DNA from: Clostridium sp. CAG:343
Lineage (GTDB): Bacteria > Bacillota > Clostridia > TANB77 > CAG-508
DNA: 27,381 bases
Reading direction: 5' to 3'
NCBI GenBank assembly: GCA_000431335.1
Contig: FR888024.1
Span: 1-27,381, forward strand
Part shown: piece after piece, positions 1 to 6,963 of the stretch
How positions within the stretch are numbered: position 1 is the first letter of the stretch
Layout of the letters: each line of letters starts with the position of its first letter
The notes under the pieces: model-generated
Told to the model about the DNA's origin: nothing
What the model saw: only the letters and a program-made list of their open reading frames with translations
Databases searched by the model: none
Made by a program: the position numbers and the translations under genes

Positions 1-1
1 T

Positions 2-781
2 AATTTATTAGAGAAAAATAATAATAATTTAGAAAAAGAAATAAATAATTTAAAATCTAATTTAAATTTAAAAATAAATTTAGAAAAAGAAAAAATAAAA
101 AATAAATATTTAAATAAAATAGAAAAAAGTGAAATTATTAATTTTATTAATTTAGAAAATATAAATTATGAAATCGAAAAATTACAAAATGAAATAAATA
201 ATAAAAAAATCAGATCACATACATTAGAATTAGATAAAAAAAATATAGAACCTAAATTAGATAATCTATCAAAAATCGAAGAAGAATTAGTTAACAATAA
301 CGAAAGAATGTCAACTTTAAATAAATTGAATTTAAGTTTTGAATTGGCAAAAGAAATATTAGCTGAATCTTATGAAGAAATGAGAAATACGGTAACCCCT
401 AAGTTTACACAAGAGTTATCTAAAAATATTTCTGAAATAACTGAAAAAAAATATTCAAAAATTATGTTTAATGATGAACAAGGTTTAATAGTTGAATTAG
501 AAAGTGGTAATTATGTTCCGGCATCAAAATTAAGTATTGGAACAATAGATCAATTATATTTATCATTAAGACTTTCTATGATAGATGAATTATCAGAAGA
601 GAATTTGCCAATAATTTTAGATGAAGCTTTTGCTTATTATGATACAGAACGTTTAACAAACATATTAAAATATTTAGATGAAAAATATAAAACACATCAA
701 ATCATTTTATTTACTTGTACAAATCGTGAAAAAGAAATATTAGAAAAAATAAAAGTACCTTATAATTTGATTGAACTATAA
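2..781 (+). CDS. C-terminal part of a YhaN/SMC-type AAA (ABC-like) ATPase, 5' truncated by window edge
   Basis: The frame is open from the first bases of the window, so the true start lies upstream; the Met at 308 is internal. The first ~100 codons are Lys/Asn/Glu-rich with heptad-like Leu/Ile spacing, as expected for a coiled-coil arm. The C-terminal half is an ABC-type head: an ABC-signature-like LSIGTIDQLYLSLRLS near 532-582, then a Walker B/D-loop LPIILDEAFAYYD near 607-645, and a final beta-strand region (QIILFTCTNRE). The signature form with GTIDQLY is what I associate with the YhaN family of DNA-metabolism ATPases (SbcF-like, partner of the nuclease YhaO), but RecN or SbcC relatives cannot be excluded without the Walker A end. 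It would act on DNA in the cytoplasm. No hairpin terminator follows; the prfA promoter begins 19 bp after the stop. Confidence 0.75.
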   Translation, partial: NLLEKNNNNLEKEINNLKSNLNLKINLEKEKIKNKYLNKIEKSEIINFINLENINYEIEKLQNEINNKKIRSHTLELDKKNIEPKLDNLSKIEEELVNNNERMSTLNKLNLSFELAKEILAESYEEMRNTVTPKFTQELSKNISEITEKKYSKIMFNDEQGLIVELESGNYVPASKLSIGTIDQLYLSLRLSMIDELSEENLPIILDEAFAYYDTERLTNILKYLDEKYKTHQIILFTCTNREKEILEKIKVPYNLIEL

Positions 782-799
782 ACTTAAAAAGTTAATGAC

Positions 800-828
800 T
801 TGTAAAAAGTACAAAATTATAGTATAAT
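800..828 (+). promoter_or_regulatory. Sigma-A-type promoter of prfA
   Basis: TTGTAA at 800-805 and TATAAT at 823-828 are separated by 17 bp. The -10 is perfect and the expected transcript start (about 835) leaves a short 5' UTR before the prfA ribosome binding site (AAAGGA at 847-852). It is placed exactly between the end of the upstream ATPase gene and prfA. Confidence 0.7.
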
Positions 829-860
829 AGCCTAAGCAAAAAAAGAAAGGAAAGATCTAT

Positions 861-1919
861 ATGTTTGAAAAATTAGAAGCTGTGGAAAAGAGATATGAGG
901 AATTAACAAAAATAATATCAGATCCAGAAGTAATAGCAAATCAAACTGAATGGCAAAAAGCTATGAAAGAACATGCAAGTATGGAAGAGATTGTTCTAAA
1001 GTTTAGAGAATATAAAAAAATAAAACAATCAATGGAAGAAGCAGAAGAGTTAATGCAAGACCCAGATATGAAAGAACTAGCAGAAGAAGAATATTATGCT
1101 AGTAAAGAAAAATTACCAAAATTGGAAGAAGAACTAAAAGTTTTGCTTATACCAAAAGATCCAGATGATGATAAAAATATAATATGTGAAATAAGAGCAG
1201 GAGCTGGAGGAGAAGAAGCAGCACTTTTCGCAGGAACATTATTCAGAATGTATACTATGTATGCAGAAAAGAAACATTGGAAATTAGAGATATTAAATGA
1301 AAACGAAACAGGGCTAGGAGGATATAAAGAAATATCTTTCATGATTACTGGTAAAGGTGTATATAGTAGATTAAAATTTGAAAGTGGAGTTCATAGAGTT
1401 CAGAGAGTACCAGATACAGAAAGTAGTGGAAGAATTCATACTTCAACTGCTACTGTTGCAGTACTTCCAGTAGTTGAAGATGTTGAAATAGAAATAAATC
1501 CTGCAGATATAAAAATGGAAGTTTTCCGTTCATCAGGAGCTGGAGGACAACATATAAACAAAACCTCATCAGCCGTAAGACTTATACACGAGCCAACAGG
1601 AATTGTTGTTGAGTGTCAAACTGAAAGATCACAATTCCAAAATCGTGATAATGCAATGAAAATGTTAAGAACAAAACTTTATGAAATAGAAAAACAAAAA
1701 CAAGATAGTGAAATTGCAAATAGTAGAAAATCTCAAGTTGGTTCCGGAGATAGAAGTGAGAAAATAAGAACTTATAACTATCCTCAAGGAAGAATTACAG
1801 ATCATAGAATAGGAATGAGTATATATCAGATGGAGAATTTCTTAAATGGGGATATTGATGAAATGATAGACAATTTGATTGCTGCTGATAGAGCAGAAAG
1901 ATTAAAGGGAGACGAGTAA
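861..1919 (+). CDS. prfA: Peptide chain release factor 1 (RF1)
   Basis: Recognises UAA and UAG in the ribosomal A site and triggers hydrolysis of peptidyl-tRNA. The 352-residue length is normal for RF1. The catalytic GGQ is at residues 228-230 within GAGGQHINKTSSAVRL. The codon-reading PxT motif of RF1 is PDT at 184-186 (RF2 would have SPF), followed by RIHTST. The N-terminal helical domain 1 covers roughly 1-105. Start: ATG with AAAGGA 8 nt upstream. In many Firmicutes prmC, the methylase acting on the GGQ glutamine, lies just upstream; here the upstream gene is instead a YhaN-type ATPase. The phosphoesterase gene begins 23 bp after the stop with no terminator between them, so the two are probably co-transcribed. 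Confidence 0.96.
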   Translation: MFEKLEAVEKRYEELTKIISDPEVIANQTEWQKAMKEHASMEEIVLKFREYKKIKQSMEEAEELMQDPDMKELAEEEYYASKEKLPKLEEELKVLLIPKDPDDDKNIICEIRAGAGGEEAALFAGTLFRMYTMYAEKKHWKLEILNENETGLGGYKEISFMITGKGVYSRLKFESGVHRVQRVPDTESSGRIHTSTATVAVLPVVEDVEIEINPADIKMEVFRSSGAGGQHINKTSSAVRLIHEPTGIVVECQTERSQFQNRDNAMKMLRTKLYEIEKQKQDSEIANSRKSQVGSGDRSEKIRTYNYPQGRITDHRIGMSIYQMENFLNGDIDEMIDNLIAADRAERLKGDE

Positions 1920-1942
1920 AACAGATTGAAAGGAAGCCTCTT

Positions 1943-2497
1943 ATGAAAGTATTAGTTATATCAGATATTCATGGTTCAAGCTATTATGCTAAAAAGATAA
2001 AAGAAATAAATAAAAAAGAAGAACCGGATAAGATTATTGTATTAGGAGATTTATATTATCATGGACCGAGAAATGAATTAACACAAGAATATAAACCAAT
2101 GGAAGTAGCAAAAATATTAAATTCTTTAAAAGAGAAGTTAATTGTGATAAAAGGAAATTGTGATAGCGAAGTAGATCAGACAATATCTGAATTTGATTTT
2201 AAAGAAAATGTAGAAATAAATATTAATGGCTATAATGTATTTTTGACACATGGACATAAATATAATATGGATAGATTGCCTCCATTAGGTATAAAAATGG
2301 ATGTAATGATGTATGGACATTTTCATGAAGGATTTATTATAGAAGAAAATGGAATCATATTTGCAAATCCAGGTTCAATTTCTTTGCCTAGAGGAAATTC
2401 TAAACATAGTTATTTGATATTCACAGATAAAGAATTAATTTTAAAAGATGTTGATGGAAATATAATAAAACAAATGGAATTACCACCAAGGTTGTAA
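1943..2497 (+). CDS. YfcE/MJ0936-family metallophosphoesterase
   Basis: A 184-residue protein with the full set of calcineurin-like metal ligands: DIH at 8-10, GD at 35-36, GNCD at 71-74, LTHGH at 101-105 and GHFH at 125-128, followed by NPGS at 142-145. The size and motif spacing fit the small single-domain YfcE family of Mn-dependent phosphodiesterases. E. coli YfcE hydrolyses bis-pNPP-type substrates in vitro; the physiological substrate is not clear. Cytosolic, no signal peptide. AAAGGA lies 8 nt before the ATG. It sits 23 bp after prfA and is followed by a hairpin terminator, so it is probably the last gene of a prfA transcript. The family is certain; the biological role is not. Confidence 0.9.
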   Translation: MKVLVISDIHGSSYYAKKIKEINKKEEPDKIIVLGDLYYHGPRNELTQEYKPMEVAKILNSLKEKLIVIKGNCDSEVDQTISEFDFKENVEININGYNVFLTHGHKYNMDRLPPLGIKMDVMMYGHFHEGFIIEENGIIFANPGSISLPRGNSKHSYLIFTDKELILKDVDGNIIKQMELPPRL

Positions 2498-2523
2498 TAA
2501 TAAGAAGTAAGAGTAATAAAAAT

Positions 2524-2574
2524 AAACTCTTTAAAATAGACTTGAATAAAGGATATTTTAGAGAGTTTGTTTTT
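2524..2574 (+). terminator. Rho-independent terminator after the prfA-phosphoesterase unit
   Basis: Arms 2524-2538 and 2554-2568 pair over 15 bp with one G-U wobble, loop of 15 nt, followed by GTTTTTG. Fits the end of the prfA operon. Confidence 0.75.
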
Positions 2575-2603
2575 GTATTATAAAAAATATAAAGAGGTGG
2601 ATT

Positions 2604-3266
2604 ATGGAGATATTAAAGACAACTATTTTAGGACTATTTTTTGGAACATTTGGAACTACATTAGGTGGTATAATAGGAGTGGTAATTAAAAAACATTCTA
2701 ATAAATTTTTAAGTTTTATATTAGCATTTGCATCAGGTCTTATGATGTCTGTTATATGTTTTGATTTATTACCAGAAGCATTAGGGATTAGTAATATTGT
2801 TAATGTGATTATTGGAACGATTATAGGCATTGTGTCTATGATTTTTTGTGATATATTAGTAGAAAAAAAGTTTAGTGTAAATTCTAAAACTAAGGGTATG
2901 GAAAATAATTTATTAAAAACTGGTATTATTGTGTCAATTGGTTTGGCTATTCATAATTTCCCAGAAGGTTTAGCAATTGGTTCAGGATTTGAAGCATCAT
3001 TAAAGCTTGGATTAAGTTTAGCAATAGCGATTTGCTTACATGATATACCAGAAGGTATATCAATGGCGGTACCAATGAAAAATGGAGGAATGAAAATATC
3101 AAAAGTGATTTTTTATGTTATATTATCAGGAATTACTACAGGTATAGGAGCGTTTTTTGGAGCAATTATTGGATCTATATCACAAGTTGTAATTTCAATA
3201 TGTTTGAGTTTTGCAGCAGGAGCAATGTTATATATTGTATCTCGGAGAACTTATACCAGAATCTAA
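2604..3266 (+). CDS. ZIP-family divalent metal transporter, C terminus altered by a frameshift
   Basis: A hydrophobic inner-membrane protein of the GufA/ZupT-like ZIP branch that would import Zn2+ and similar divalent metals. The paired metal-site motifs of the central helices are present: HNFPEG at 117-122 and HDIPEG at 146-151. Start: ATG with AGAGGTGG just upstream. The frame runs to 3266 and ends in the unlikely polar tail SRRTYTRI. After IVS (residue 213) the expected ZIP sequence GELIPESNKLYQGR... continues in the +1 frame from 3244 to a TAA at 3343-3345. A single extra base, probably C3243, therefore breaks the gene; the restored protein would have 246 residues, normal for the family. 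As written, the product lacks most of its last membrane helix. Sequencing or assembly error and a real mutation are both possible. Confidence 0.85.
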   Translation: MEILKTTILGLFFGTFGTTLGGIIGVVIKKHSNKFLSFILAFASGLMMSVICFDLLPEALGISNIVNVIIGTIIGIVSMIFCDILVEKKFSVNSKTKGMENNLLKTGIIVSIGLAIHNFPEGLAIGSGFEASLKLGLSLAIAICLHDIPEGISMAVPMKNGGMKISKVIFYVILSGITTGIGAFFGAIIGSISQVVISICLSFAAGAMLYIVSRRTYTRI

Positions 3267-3345
3267 TAAACTTTATCAAGGAAGGATGACAGCACTTGGA
3301 AATATGATAGGATTTATTATAGGGATTTTTGCAACAACACTATAA
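3244..3345 (+). pseudogene. Displaced C-terminal tail of the ZIP transporter (frameshift)
   Basis: Read in the frame starting at 3244 this stretch gives GELIPESNKLYQGRMTALGN followed by a hydrophobic segment (MIGFIIGIFATTL) and a stop. This is the conserved end of ZIP proteins: GELIPES before the last transmembrane helix. It has no start or ribosome binding site of its own and joins the gene 2604-3242 if one base is removed near 3243. Confidence 0.8.
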
Positions 3346-3392
3346 TTTAAAAATATAAGAAATATAAACATTTCTTACTTAACTGTAACAAC

Positions 3393-3427
3393 AAAAGCAA
3401 GTAATTTTTAAAATTCACTTGCTTTTT
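3393..3427 (+). terminator. Rho-independent terminator after the ZIP gene
   Basis: AAAAGCAAGT (3393-3402) pairs perfectly with ACTTGCTTTT (3417-3426), loop 14 nt, T-run in the right arm. The A-run on the left makes it usable on either strand. Confidence 0.75.
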
Positions 3428-3459
3428 ATATAGGGATATAGTAAAATGCAAACAGACAT

Positions 3460-3489
3460 TTGAAAAAACATAAAAAATTAAAATATTAA
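3460..3489 (+). promoter_or_regulatory. Possible pcrA promoter
   Basis: TTGAAA (3460-3465), 18 bp, TATTAA (3484-3489). A weak match in very A/T-rich DNA, listed because it is the best candidate between the preceding terminator and pcrA. Confidence 0.3.
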
Positions 3490-3590
3490 AAAAAAGAAAT
3501 ATATAGAATTAAACAAGAAAAGCGACAAAAAACGACATAAAAATGAGACATTTGAGACCTGTCCCTTGTGTTTCGAGAAAGGAAGATTTG

Positions 3591-5903
3591 ATGCAAGATA
3601 TTTTAAAAGGATTAAATGATAAACAATATGAGGCTGTGGTTAATACAGAAGGACCTTGTTTGGTTATAGCTGGTGCTGGAAGTGGTAAAACTAAGGTATT
3701 AACACATAAGATAGCTTATTTAATTGGAGAAAAGGGCGTTCATCCTTGGGATATATTAGCGATTACTTTTACTAATAAGGCTGCAAATGAAATGAAAGAA
3801 AGAATAGAGGGCTTAGTGGGAGAAGCTGCAAAAGATATTTGGATGGGTACATTCCATTCTATTTGTGTTAGAATTCTAAGAAGATTCATTGATAGAATTG
3901 GATTTGATTCTTCATTTATTATTTTTGATACATCTGACCAAAAGACATTAGTAAAAGGGTGTTTAAAAGATTTAGCAATTGATGATAAAATGTTTACAGA
4001 TAGAGCGGTTCTTTCTGAAATTAGTAATGCAAAAAATGAAATGCTAGAGCCAGAACAATACCAAGCAAGAGCAAATGGAGATTTTAGAAAAGAAAAGATT
4101 GCATCTGTTTATAATTTATACCAAAAGAGATTAAGAGAAAATAATGCTATTGATTTTGATGATATTATAAATTATACAATAAAAATTCTAATGGAAAATG
4201 AAGATGTTCTTGAATATTACTCAAATAAATTTAAATATGTTTTAGTAGATGAATATCAAGATACTAATAAGGCACAATTTACTTTAGTTACAATGTTTGC
4301 TTCTAAAAATGGAAATATAACAGTTGTTGGAGATAATGATCAAGGTATTTATAGTTTTAGAGGTGCGGATATTTCTAATATATTAAATTTTGAAAGAGAT
4401 TTTCCAGGAACAAAGATTATAAAATTAGAGCAAAACTACAGATGTACAGGAAACATATTAAAAGCAGCAAATAGTGTAATTAAAAATAATGAAGTAAAAT
4501 ATAAAAAAGAGTTATGGACACAAAACGAGGAAGGAAATTTACCAAGAGTATATCAAGCACAAAATGAATATGATGAAGGCACATATATTGTAGAGCAAAT
4601 GGAACATTTAAGAAGAGAAGAATATTATAAATATTCAGATTTTGCAATATTATATAGAATGAATACACAATCAAGAGCAATTGAAGATATCTTAAGGAGA
4701 GAAAATATTCCATATAAAATTATTGGTGGATTAAAATTCTATGAAAGAAAAGAAATTAAAGATATTATTGCTTATTTAAGATTAATTCAAAATAGCAATG
4801 ATAATTTAAGTTTAAAAAGAATTATTAATGAACCTAAAAGAGGTATTGGAAAAACTAGTTTAGATAAAGTTGAACAACTTGCAGAAGCAAATGGAATATC
4901 AATGTATGAAATAATAAAAAATGCAGAACAATATGGATTAAATAGAGTATATTTAAATTCTAGAGAGTTTATAAATTGTATAGAAGAGTTAAAAGCAAAA
5001 AAAGATGAATTAACAATTTCAGAGTTAATAAAATTAACCTTAAAAAAATCAGGATATACAAAAGCATTAGAAAACGAAAATACTGTAGAAGCTGAAAATA
5101 GAATAGAAAACTTAGACGAATTTTTAACAGTTGCCATCGAATTTGAAGAGGAAGAAGCTGAAAATAGTTTAAGTACATTTTTAGAAGGAATAACTCTTTC
5201 TAGCGATATAGATGATTTAGAAGAAGGAGAAGAATATGTAACATTAATGACTTTACATAGTGCAAAAGGTCTAGAATTCCCAGTTGTATTTTTAGTAGGA
5301 ATGGAAGAAGGAATATTCCCAGGATATAAATCTATTTCTGAGCCAAAAGAATTAGAAGAAGAAAGACGTTTATGTTATGTAGGAATAACAAGAGCAAAAG
5401 AAAATTTATTCTTGACTTGTAGTAAGCAAAGAACTATTTTTGGTTCTACTAGTTATAATCCAGTTTCTAGATTTTTAAATGAAATTCCACAGGAATTATT
5501 AGAAGGATATGATGAAGCTTTCGGAGAAACTAAAAATAAGGAGCAAATGTTTAAAGATTCACAATATACATGGAGTTATGGAAGTAGAAATAACGGTAAT
5601 ATTAAAACATATAAAATAGAAGAACAAAAAGCAACTGTAGCAGCAAGTTCTAATAATACTAATAATGGATTTATGTTTAGAACTGCAGAAAGTTTTTTAA
5701 ATAATTTATCAAAAAAATCAACAAGTAATATAGATTTATCAAAATATAAATCAGGAGTCAAAGTATTTCATAAGAAATTTGGAGAGGGAATTATTAATCA
5801 AGTAGAACCAGAAGGAGAAGATTTAAAAGTTGATATTGACTTTAATAAAGTAGGTCATAAAAGGCTTATGGCCAAATTTGCTAATTTAGAAATAATAGGA
5901 TAA
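3591..5903 (+). CDS. pcrA: ATP-dependent 3'-5' DNA helicase PcrA (UvrD family, SF1A)
   Basis: Unwinds DNA in repair and removes proteins from DNA; in Firmicutes it also contacts RNA polymerase. From the start used here (770 aa): Q motif KQYEAV near 11-16, Walker A AGAGSGKT at 27-34, motif Ia TFTNKAANEMKERI, Walker B DEYQD at 220-224, motif III GDNDQGIYSFRGAD, motif IV QNYRCTGNI, motif V TLHSAKGLEFPVVFLVGMEEG, and motif VI RRLCYVGITRAKENL. The C-terminal Tudor-like module (GVKVFHKKFGEGII...) of PcrA/UvrD is present. The ATG at 3591 is preferred over the in-frame ATG at 3543: AAAGGA (3578-3583) lies 7 nt before it, and the extra 16 residues do not resemble PcrA. ligA, a frequent partner downstream, is not here. 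A hairpin terminator follows. Confidence 0.95.
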   Translation: MQDILKGLNDKQYEAVVNTEGPCLVIAGAGSGKTKVLTHKIAYLIGEKGVHPWDILAITFTNKAANEMKERIEGLVGEAAKDIWMGTFHSICVRILRRFIDRIGFDSSFIIFDTSDQKTLVKGCLKDLAIDDKMFTDRAVLSEISNAKNEMLEPEQYQARANGDFRKEKIASVYNLYQKRLRENNAIDFDDIINYTIKILMENEDVLEYYSNKFKYVLVDEYQDTNKAQFTLVTMFASKNGNITVVGDNDQGIYSFRGADISNILNFERDFPGTKIIKLEQNYRCTGNILKAANSVIKNNEVKYKKELWTQNEEGNLPRVYQAQNEYDEGTYIVEQMEHLRREEYYKYSDFAILYRMNTQSRAIEDILRRENIPYKIIGGLKFYERKEIKDIIAYLRLIQNSNDNLSLKRIINEPKRGIGKTSLDKVEQLAEANGISMYEIIKNAEQYGLNRVYLNSREFINCIEELKAKKDELTISELIKLTLKKSGYTKALENENTVEAENRIENLDEFLTVAIEFEEEEAENSLSTFLEGITLSSDIDDLEEGEEYVTLMTLHSAKGLEFPVVFLVGMEEGIFPGYKSISEPKELEEERRLCYVGITRAKENLFLTCSKQRTIFGSTSYNPVSRFLNEIPQELLEGYDEAFGETKNKEQMFKDSQYTWSYGSRNNGNIKTYKIEEQKATVAASSNNTNNGFMFRTAESFLNNLSKKSTSNIDLSKYKSGVKVFHKKFGEGIINQVEPEGEDLKVDIDFNKVGHKRLMAKFANLEIIG

Positions 5904-5910
5904 AGTAATA

Positions 5911-5945
5911 AAAGGTAAGACAAAATTTTTGTTTTACTTTTTTAT
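5911..5945 (+). terminator. Rho-independent terminator of pcrA
   Basis: GTAAGACAAAA (5915-5925) pairs with TTTTGTTTTAC (5927-5937) with one G-U pair and a tight loop, extended by flanking A/T pairs, then a T-run to 5943. Confidence 0.75.
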
Positions 5946-6005
5946 TGTATAAAACGGTAATGGGTGATAAATTATGGATTTATCGCCCATTGTCCTCTTA
6001 TACAA
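5945..6005. repeat. Long two-part hairpin between pcrA and the coat genes
   Basis: Outer arms TTGTATAA (5945-5952) and TTATACAA (5998-6005) are perfect complements. Inside them, 5959-5972 and 5978-5991 form a 14-bp stem with one G-U wobble and a 5-nt loop. The two stems are separated by symmetric 6-nt internal loops. No T-run follows on either strand, so it is not an ordinary terminator. It may be a structured RNA, a mobile palindromic repeat unit or a processing site. Confidence 0.6.
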
Positions 6006-6062
6006 CAAAAAAGCCGAAACTTAAAATATTTTTGAGTTAAAAAAGTAATAATGTTTTTGTTT

Positions 6063-6093
6063 TGAATAAAAAAATTAAAAATGGAAAATATAA
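6063..6093 (+). promoter_or_regulatory. Possible sporulation (sigma-G-like) promoter of the coat genes
   Basis: TGAATA (6063-6068), 18 bp, AATATAA (6087-6093). The -35 equals the sigma-G consensus and the -10 matches 4 of 7 positions (consensus CATACTA). No convincing sigma-A pair with 16-18 bp spacing exists here. Confidence 0.25.
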
Positions 6094-6126
6094 TTTAAGA
6101 ATAACAAAAAGAAAGGAAGTATAAAA

Positions 6127-6315
6127 ATGGCAGATTTAAATCAAATGGAATTACAAAATTTAAGACATTTAATAGGTGCACATGAAAACGCTTACCAAAA
6201 ATTGAACACTTATTCTTCACAAGCTGTTGACCCACAAATTAAGCAATTGTTTGCAAAATCCGCACAAGATGCATTAAACACAAAACAAAAACTAATAAGT
6301 TTTTTAAATAATTAG
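6127..6315 (+). CDS. Small CotF-like / ferritin-like helical hairpin protein (coat operon gene 1)
   Basis: A 62-residue, Gln/Ala/Leu-rich protein predicted to be two amphipathic helices around a turn (VDPQIKQLF). The pattern of an N-terminal ELQNLRHLIGAHENAY helix and a second helix with KQLFAKSAQDALNTKQKL resembles the small ferritin-like partners that clostridia encode next to CotF-type coat proteins. AAAGGA stands 9 nt before the ATG. The stop is 17 bp from the next gene, which has its own ribosome binding site, so the two form an operon. No signal peptide or cysteine. Family assignment rests on general pattern and context; the role is inferred to be in the spore coat. Confidence 0.65.
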   Translation: MADLNQMELQNLRHLIGAHENAYQKLNTYSSQAVDPQIKQLFAKSAQDALNTKQKLISFLNN

Positions 6316-6332
6316 TAGAAAGGAGAATAAAC

Positions 6333-6578
6333 ATGGACGAAAAAGTAATGGTAAATGACATTTTAGCTGGTGTAAAATCTGATTTAACAGCATATCAAAC
6401 AGCAATATCAGAAGCTGAAAATATGCAATTAAGACAAGCTTTTCAACAAATTAGAAATAATGATGAAAGTTTTCAATATGAGTTATTTAAAATAGCTCAA
6501 GCAAAGGGATATTACGTTCCTGCACAAAAAGCAAGTGTAACAGAAATTAATACTGTTAAAAATGAAGTGCAACAATAA
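6333..6578 (+). CDS. CotF-family spore coat protein
   Basis: An 81-residue protein with the Coat F pattern: a first helix MVNDILAGVKSDLTAYQTAI, the conserved NMQLRQAFQQIRNNDESFQ, then a helix with YELFKIAQAKGYYVPA. CotF-family proteins are small helical components of the endospore coat, made in the mother cell. The length is typical of the short clostridial members. AAAGGAG (6319-6325) lies 7 nt before the ATG. It is the second gene of a two-gene unit and is followed by a hairpin. The context implies an endospore-forming host. Confidence 0.85.
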   Translation: MDEKVMVNDILAGVKSDLTAYQTAISEAENMQLRQAFQQIRNNDESFQYELFKIAQAKGYYVPAQKASVTEINTVKNEVQQ

Positions 6579-6598
6579 TATATAGAATATTAACTAGA

Positions 6599-6650
6599 GC
6601 TAGAGTTTTAAATTCTAAATTTTATAAATAGAATTTAAAATTTTAGCTTA
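6599..6650 (+). terminator. Hairpin terminator after the coat operon
   Basis: 6599-6617 pairs with 6629-6647 over 19 bp with two G-U wobbles, loop 11 nt. Only a short, broken T-run follows (TTATTT), so it may stabilise the 3' end as much as terminate. Confidence 0.6.
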
Positions 6651-6885
6651 TTTAAATGTTGAACACAACTTTACTTGTATAAGATTGAAGCAAAAAAATT
6701 GTGGAAAGCTAAATATAAAATTAATATAAATTATACAGGTTTTCGATTTGTTTTTTAGTCGGGTTTTATAACGCAAATAAAAATAATAGTACTTTCTTAA
6801 AGTGAAAATGAGAGATAAATGGAATAAAAATAAGATAATATTAAGAAAAGCTTAAAAATTTACGGAAATTAGAGAAGCAGTCTCT
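6651..6885. other. Non-coding stretch without recognised feature
   Basis: Between the coat-operon hairpin and the M23 promoters. No ORF with a ribosome binding site, no known riboswitch motif (c-di-AMP ydaO and c-di-GMP types were considered because cell-wall peptidases often carry them) and no strong dyad were seen. It is A/T-rich throughout. Confidence 0.6.
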
Positions 6886-6931
6886 TTGCAAAAAAAGAAA
6901 TATTACAATATGATTACAAAAAAAGTATAAT
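6886..6931 (+). promoter_or_regulatory. Two overlapping sigma-A-type promoters of the M23 peptidase gene
   Basis: First: TTGCAA (6886-6891), 17 bp, TATGAT (6909-6914). Second: TTACAA (6903-6908), 17 bp, TATAAT (6926-6931). The -35 of the second sits in the last bases of the spacer of the first. The second matches the consensus -10 exactly and is closer to the gene. Confidence 0.6.
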
Positions 6932-6963
6932 TATGTATAAAGATACAAAGGAGATAAAGAATA

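Noticed and set aside
3543..3590. In-frame upstream start of pcrA (16 extra residues)
   Set aside because: No ribosome binding site before 3543, the residues do not resemble PcrA, and a good AAAGGA stands 7 nt before the ATG at 3591.
5959..5991. Second pcrA terminator
   Set aside because: The stem is strong but no T-run follows on either strand, and a normal terminator is already present at 5911-5945.
6651..6963. A c-di-AMP or c-di-GMP riboswitch before the M23 peptidase
   Set aside because: The conserved core strings of these classes were looked for and not found; the region is plain A/T-rich sequence with promoters at its end.
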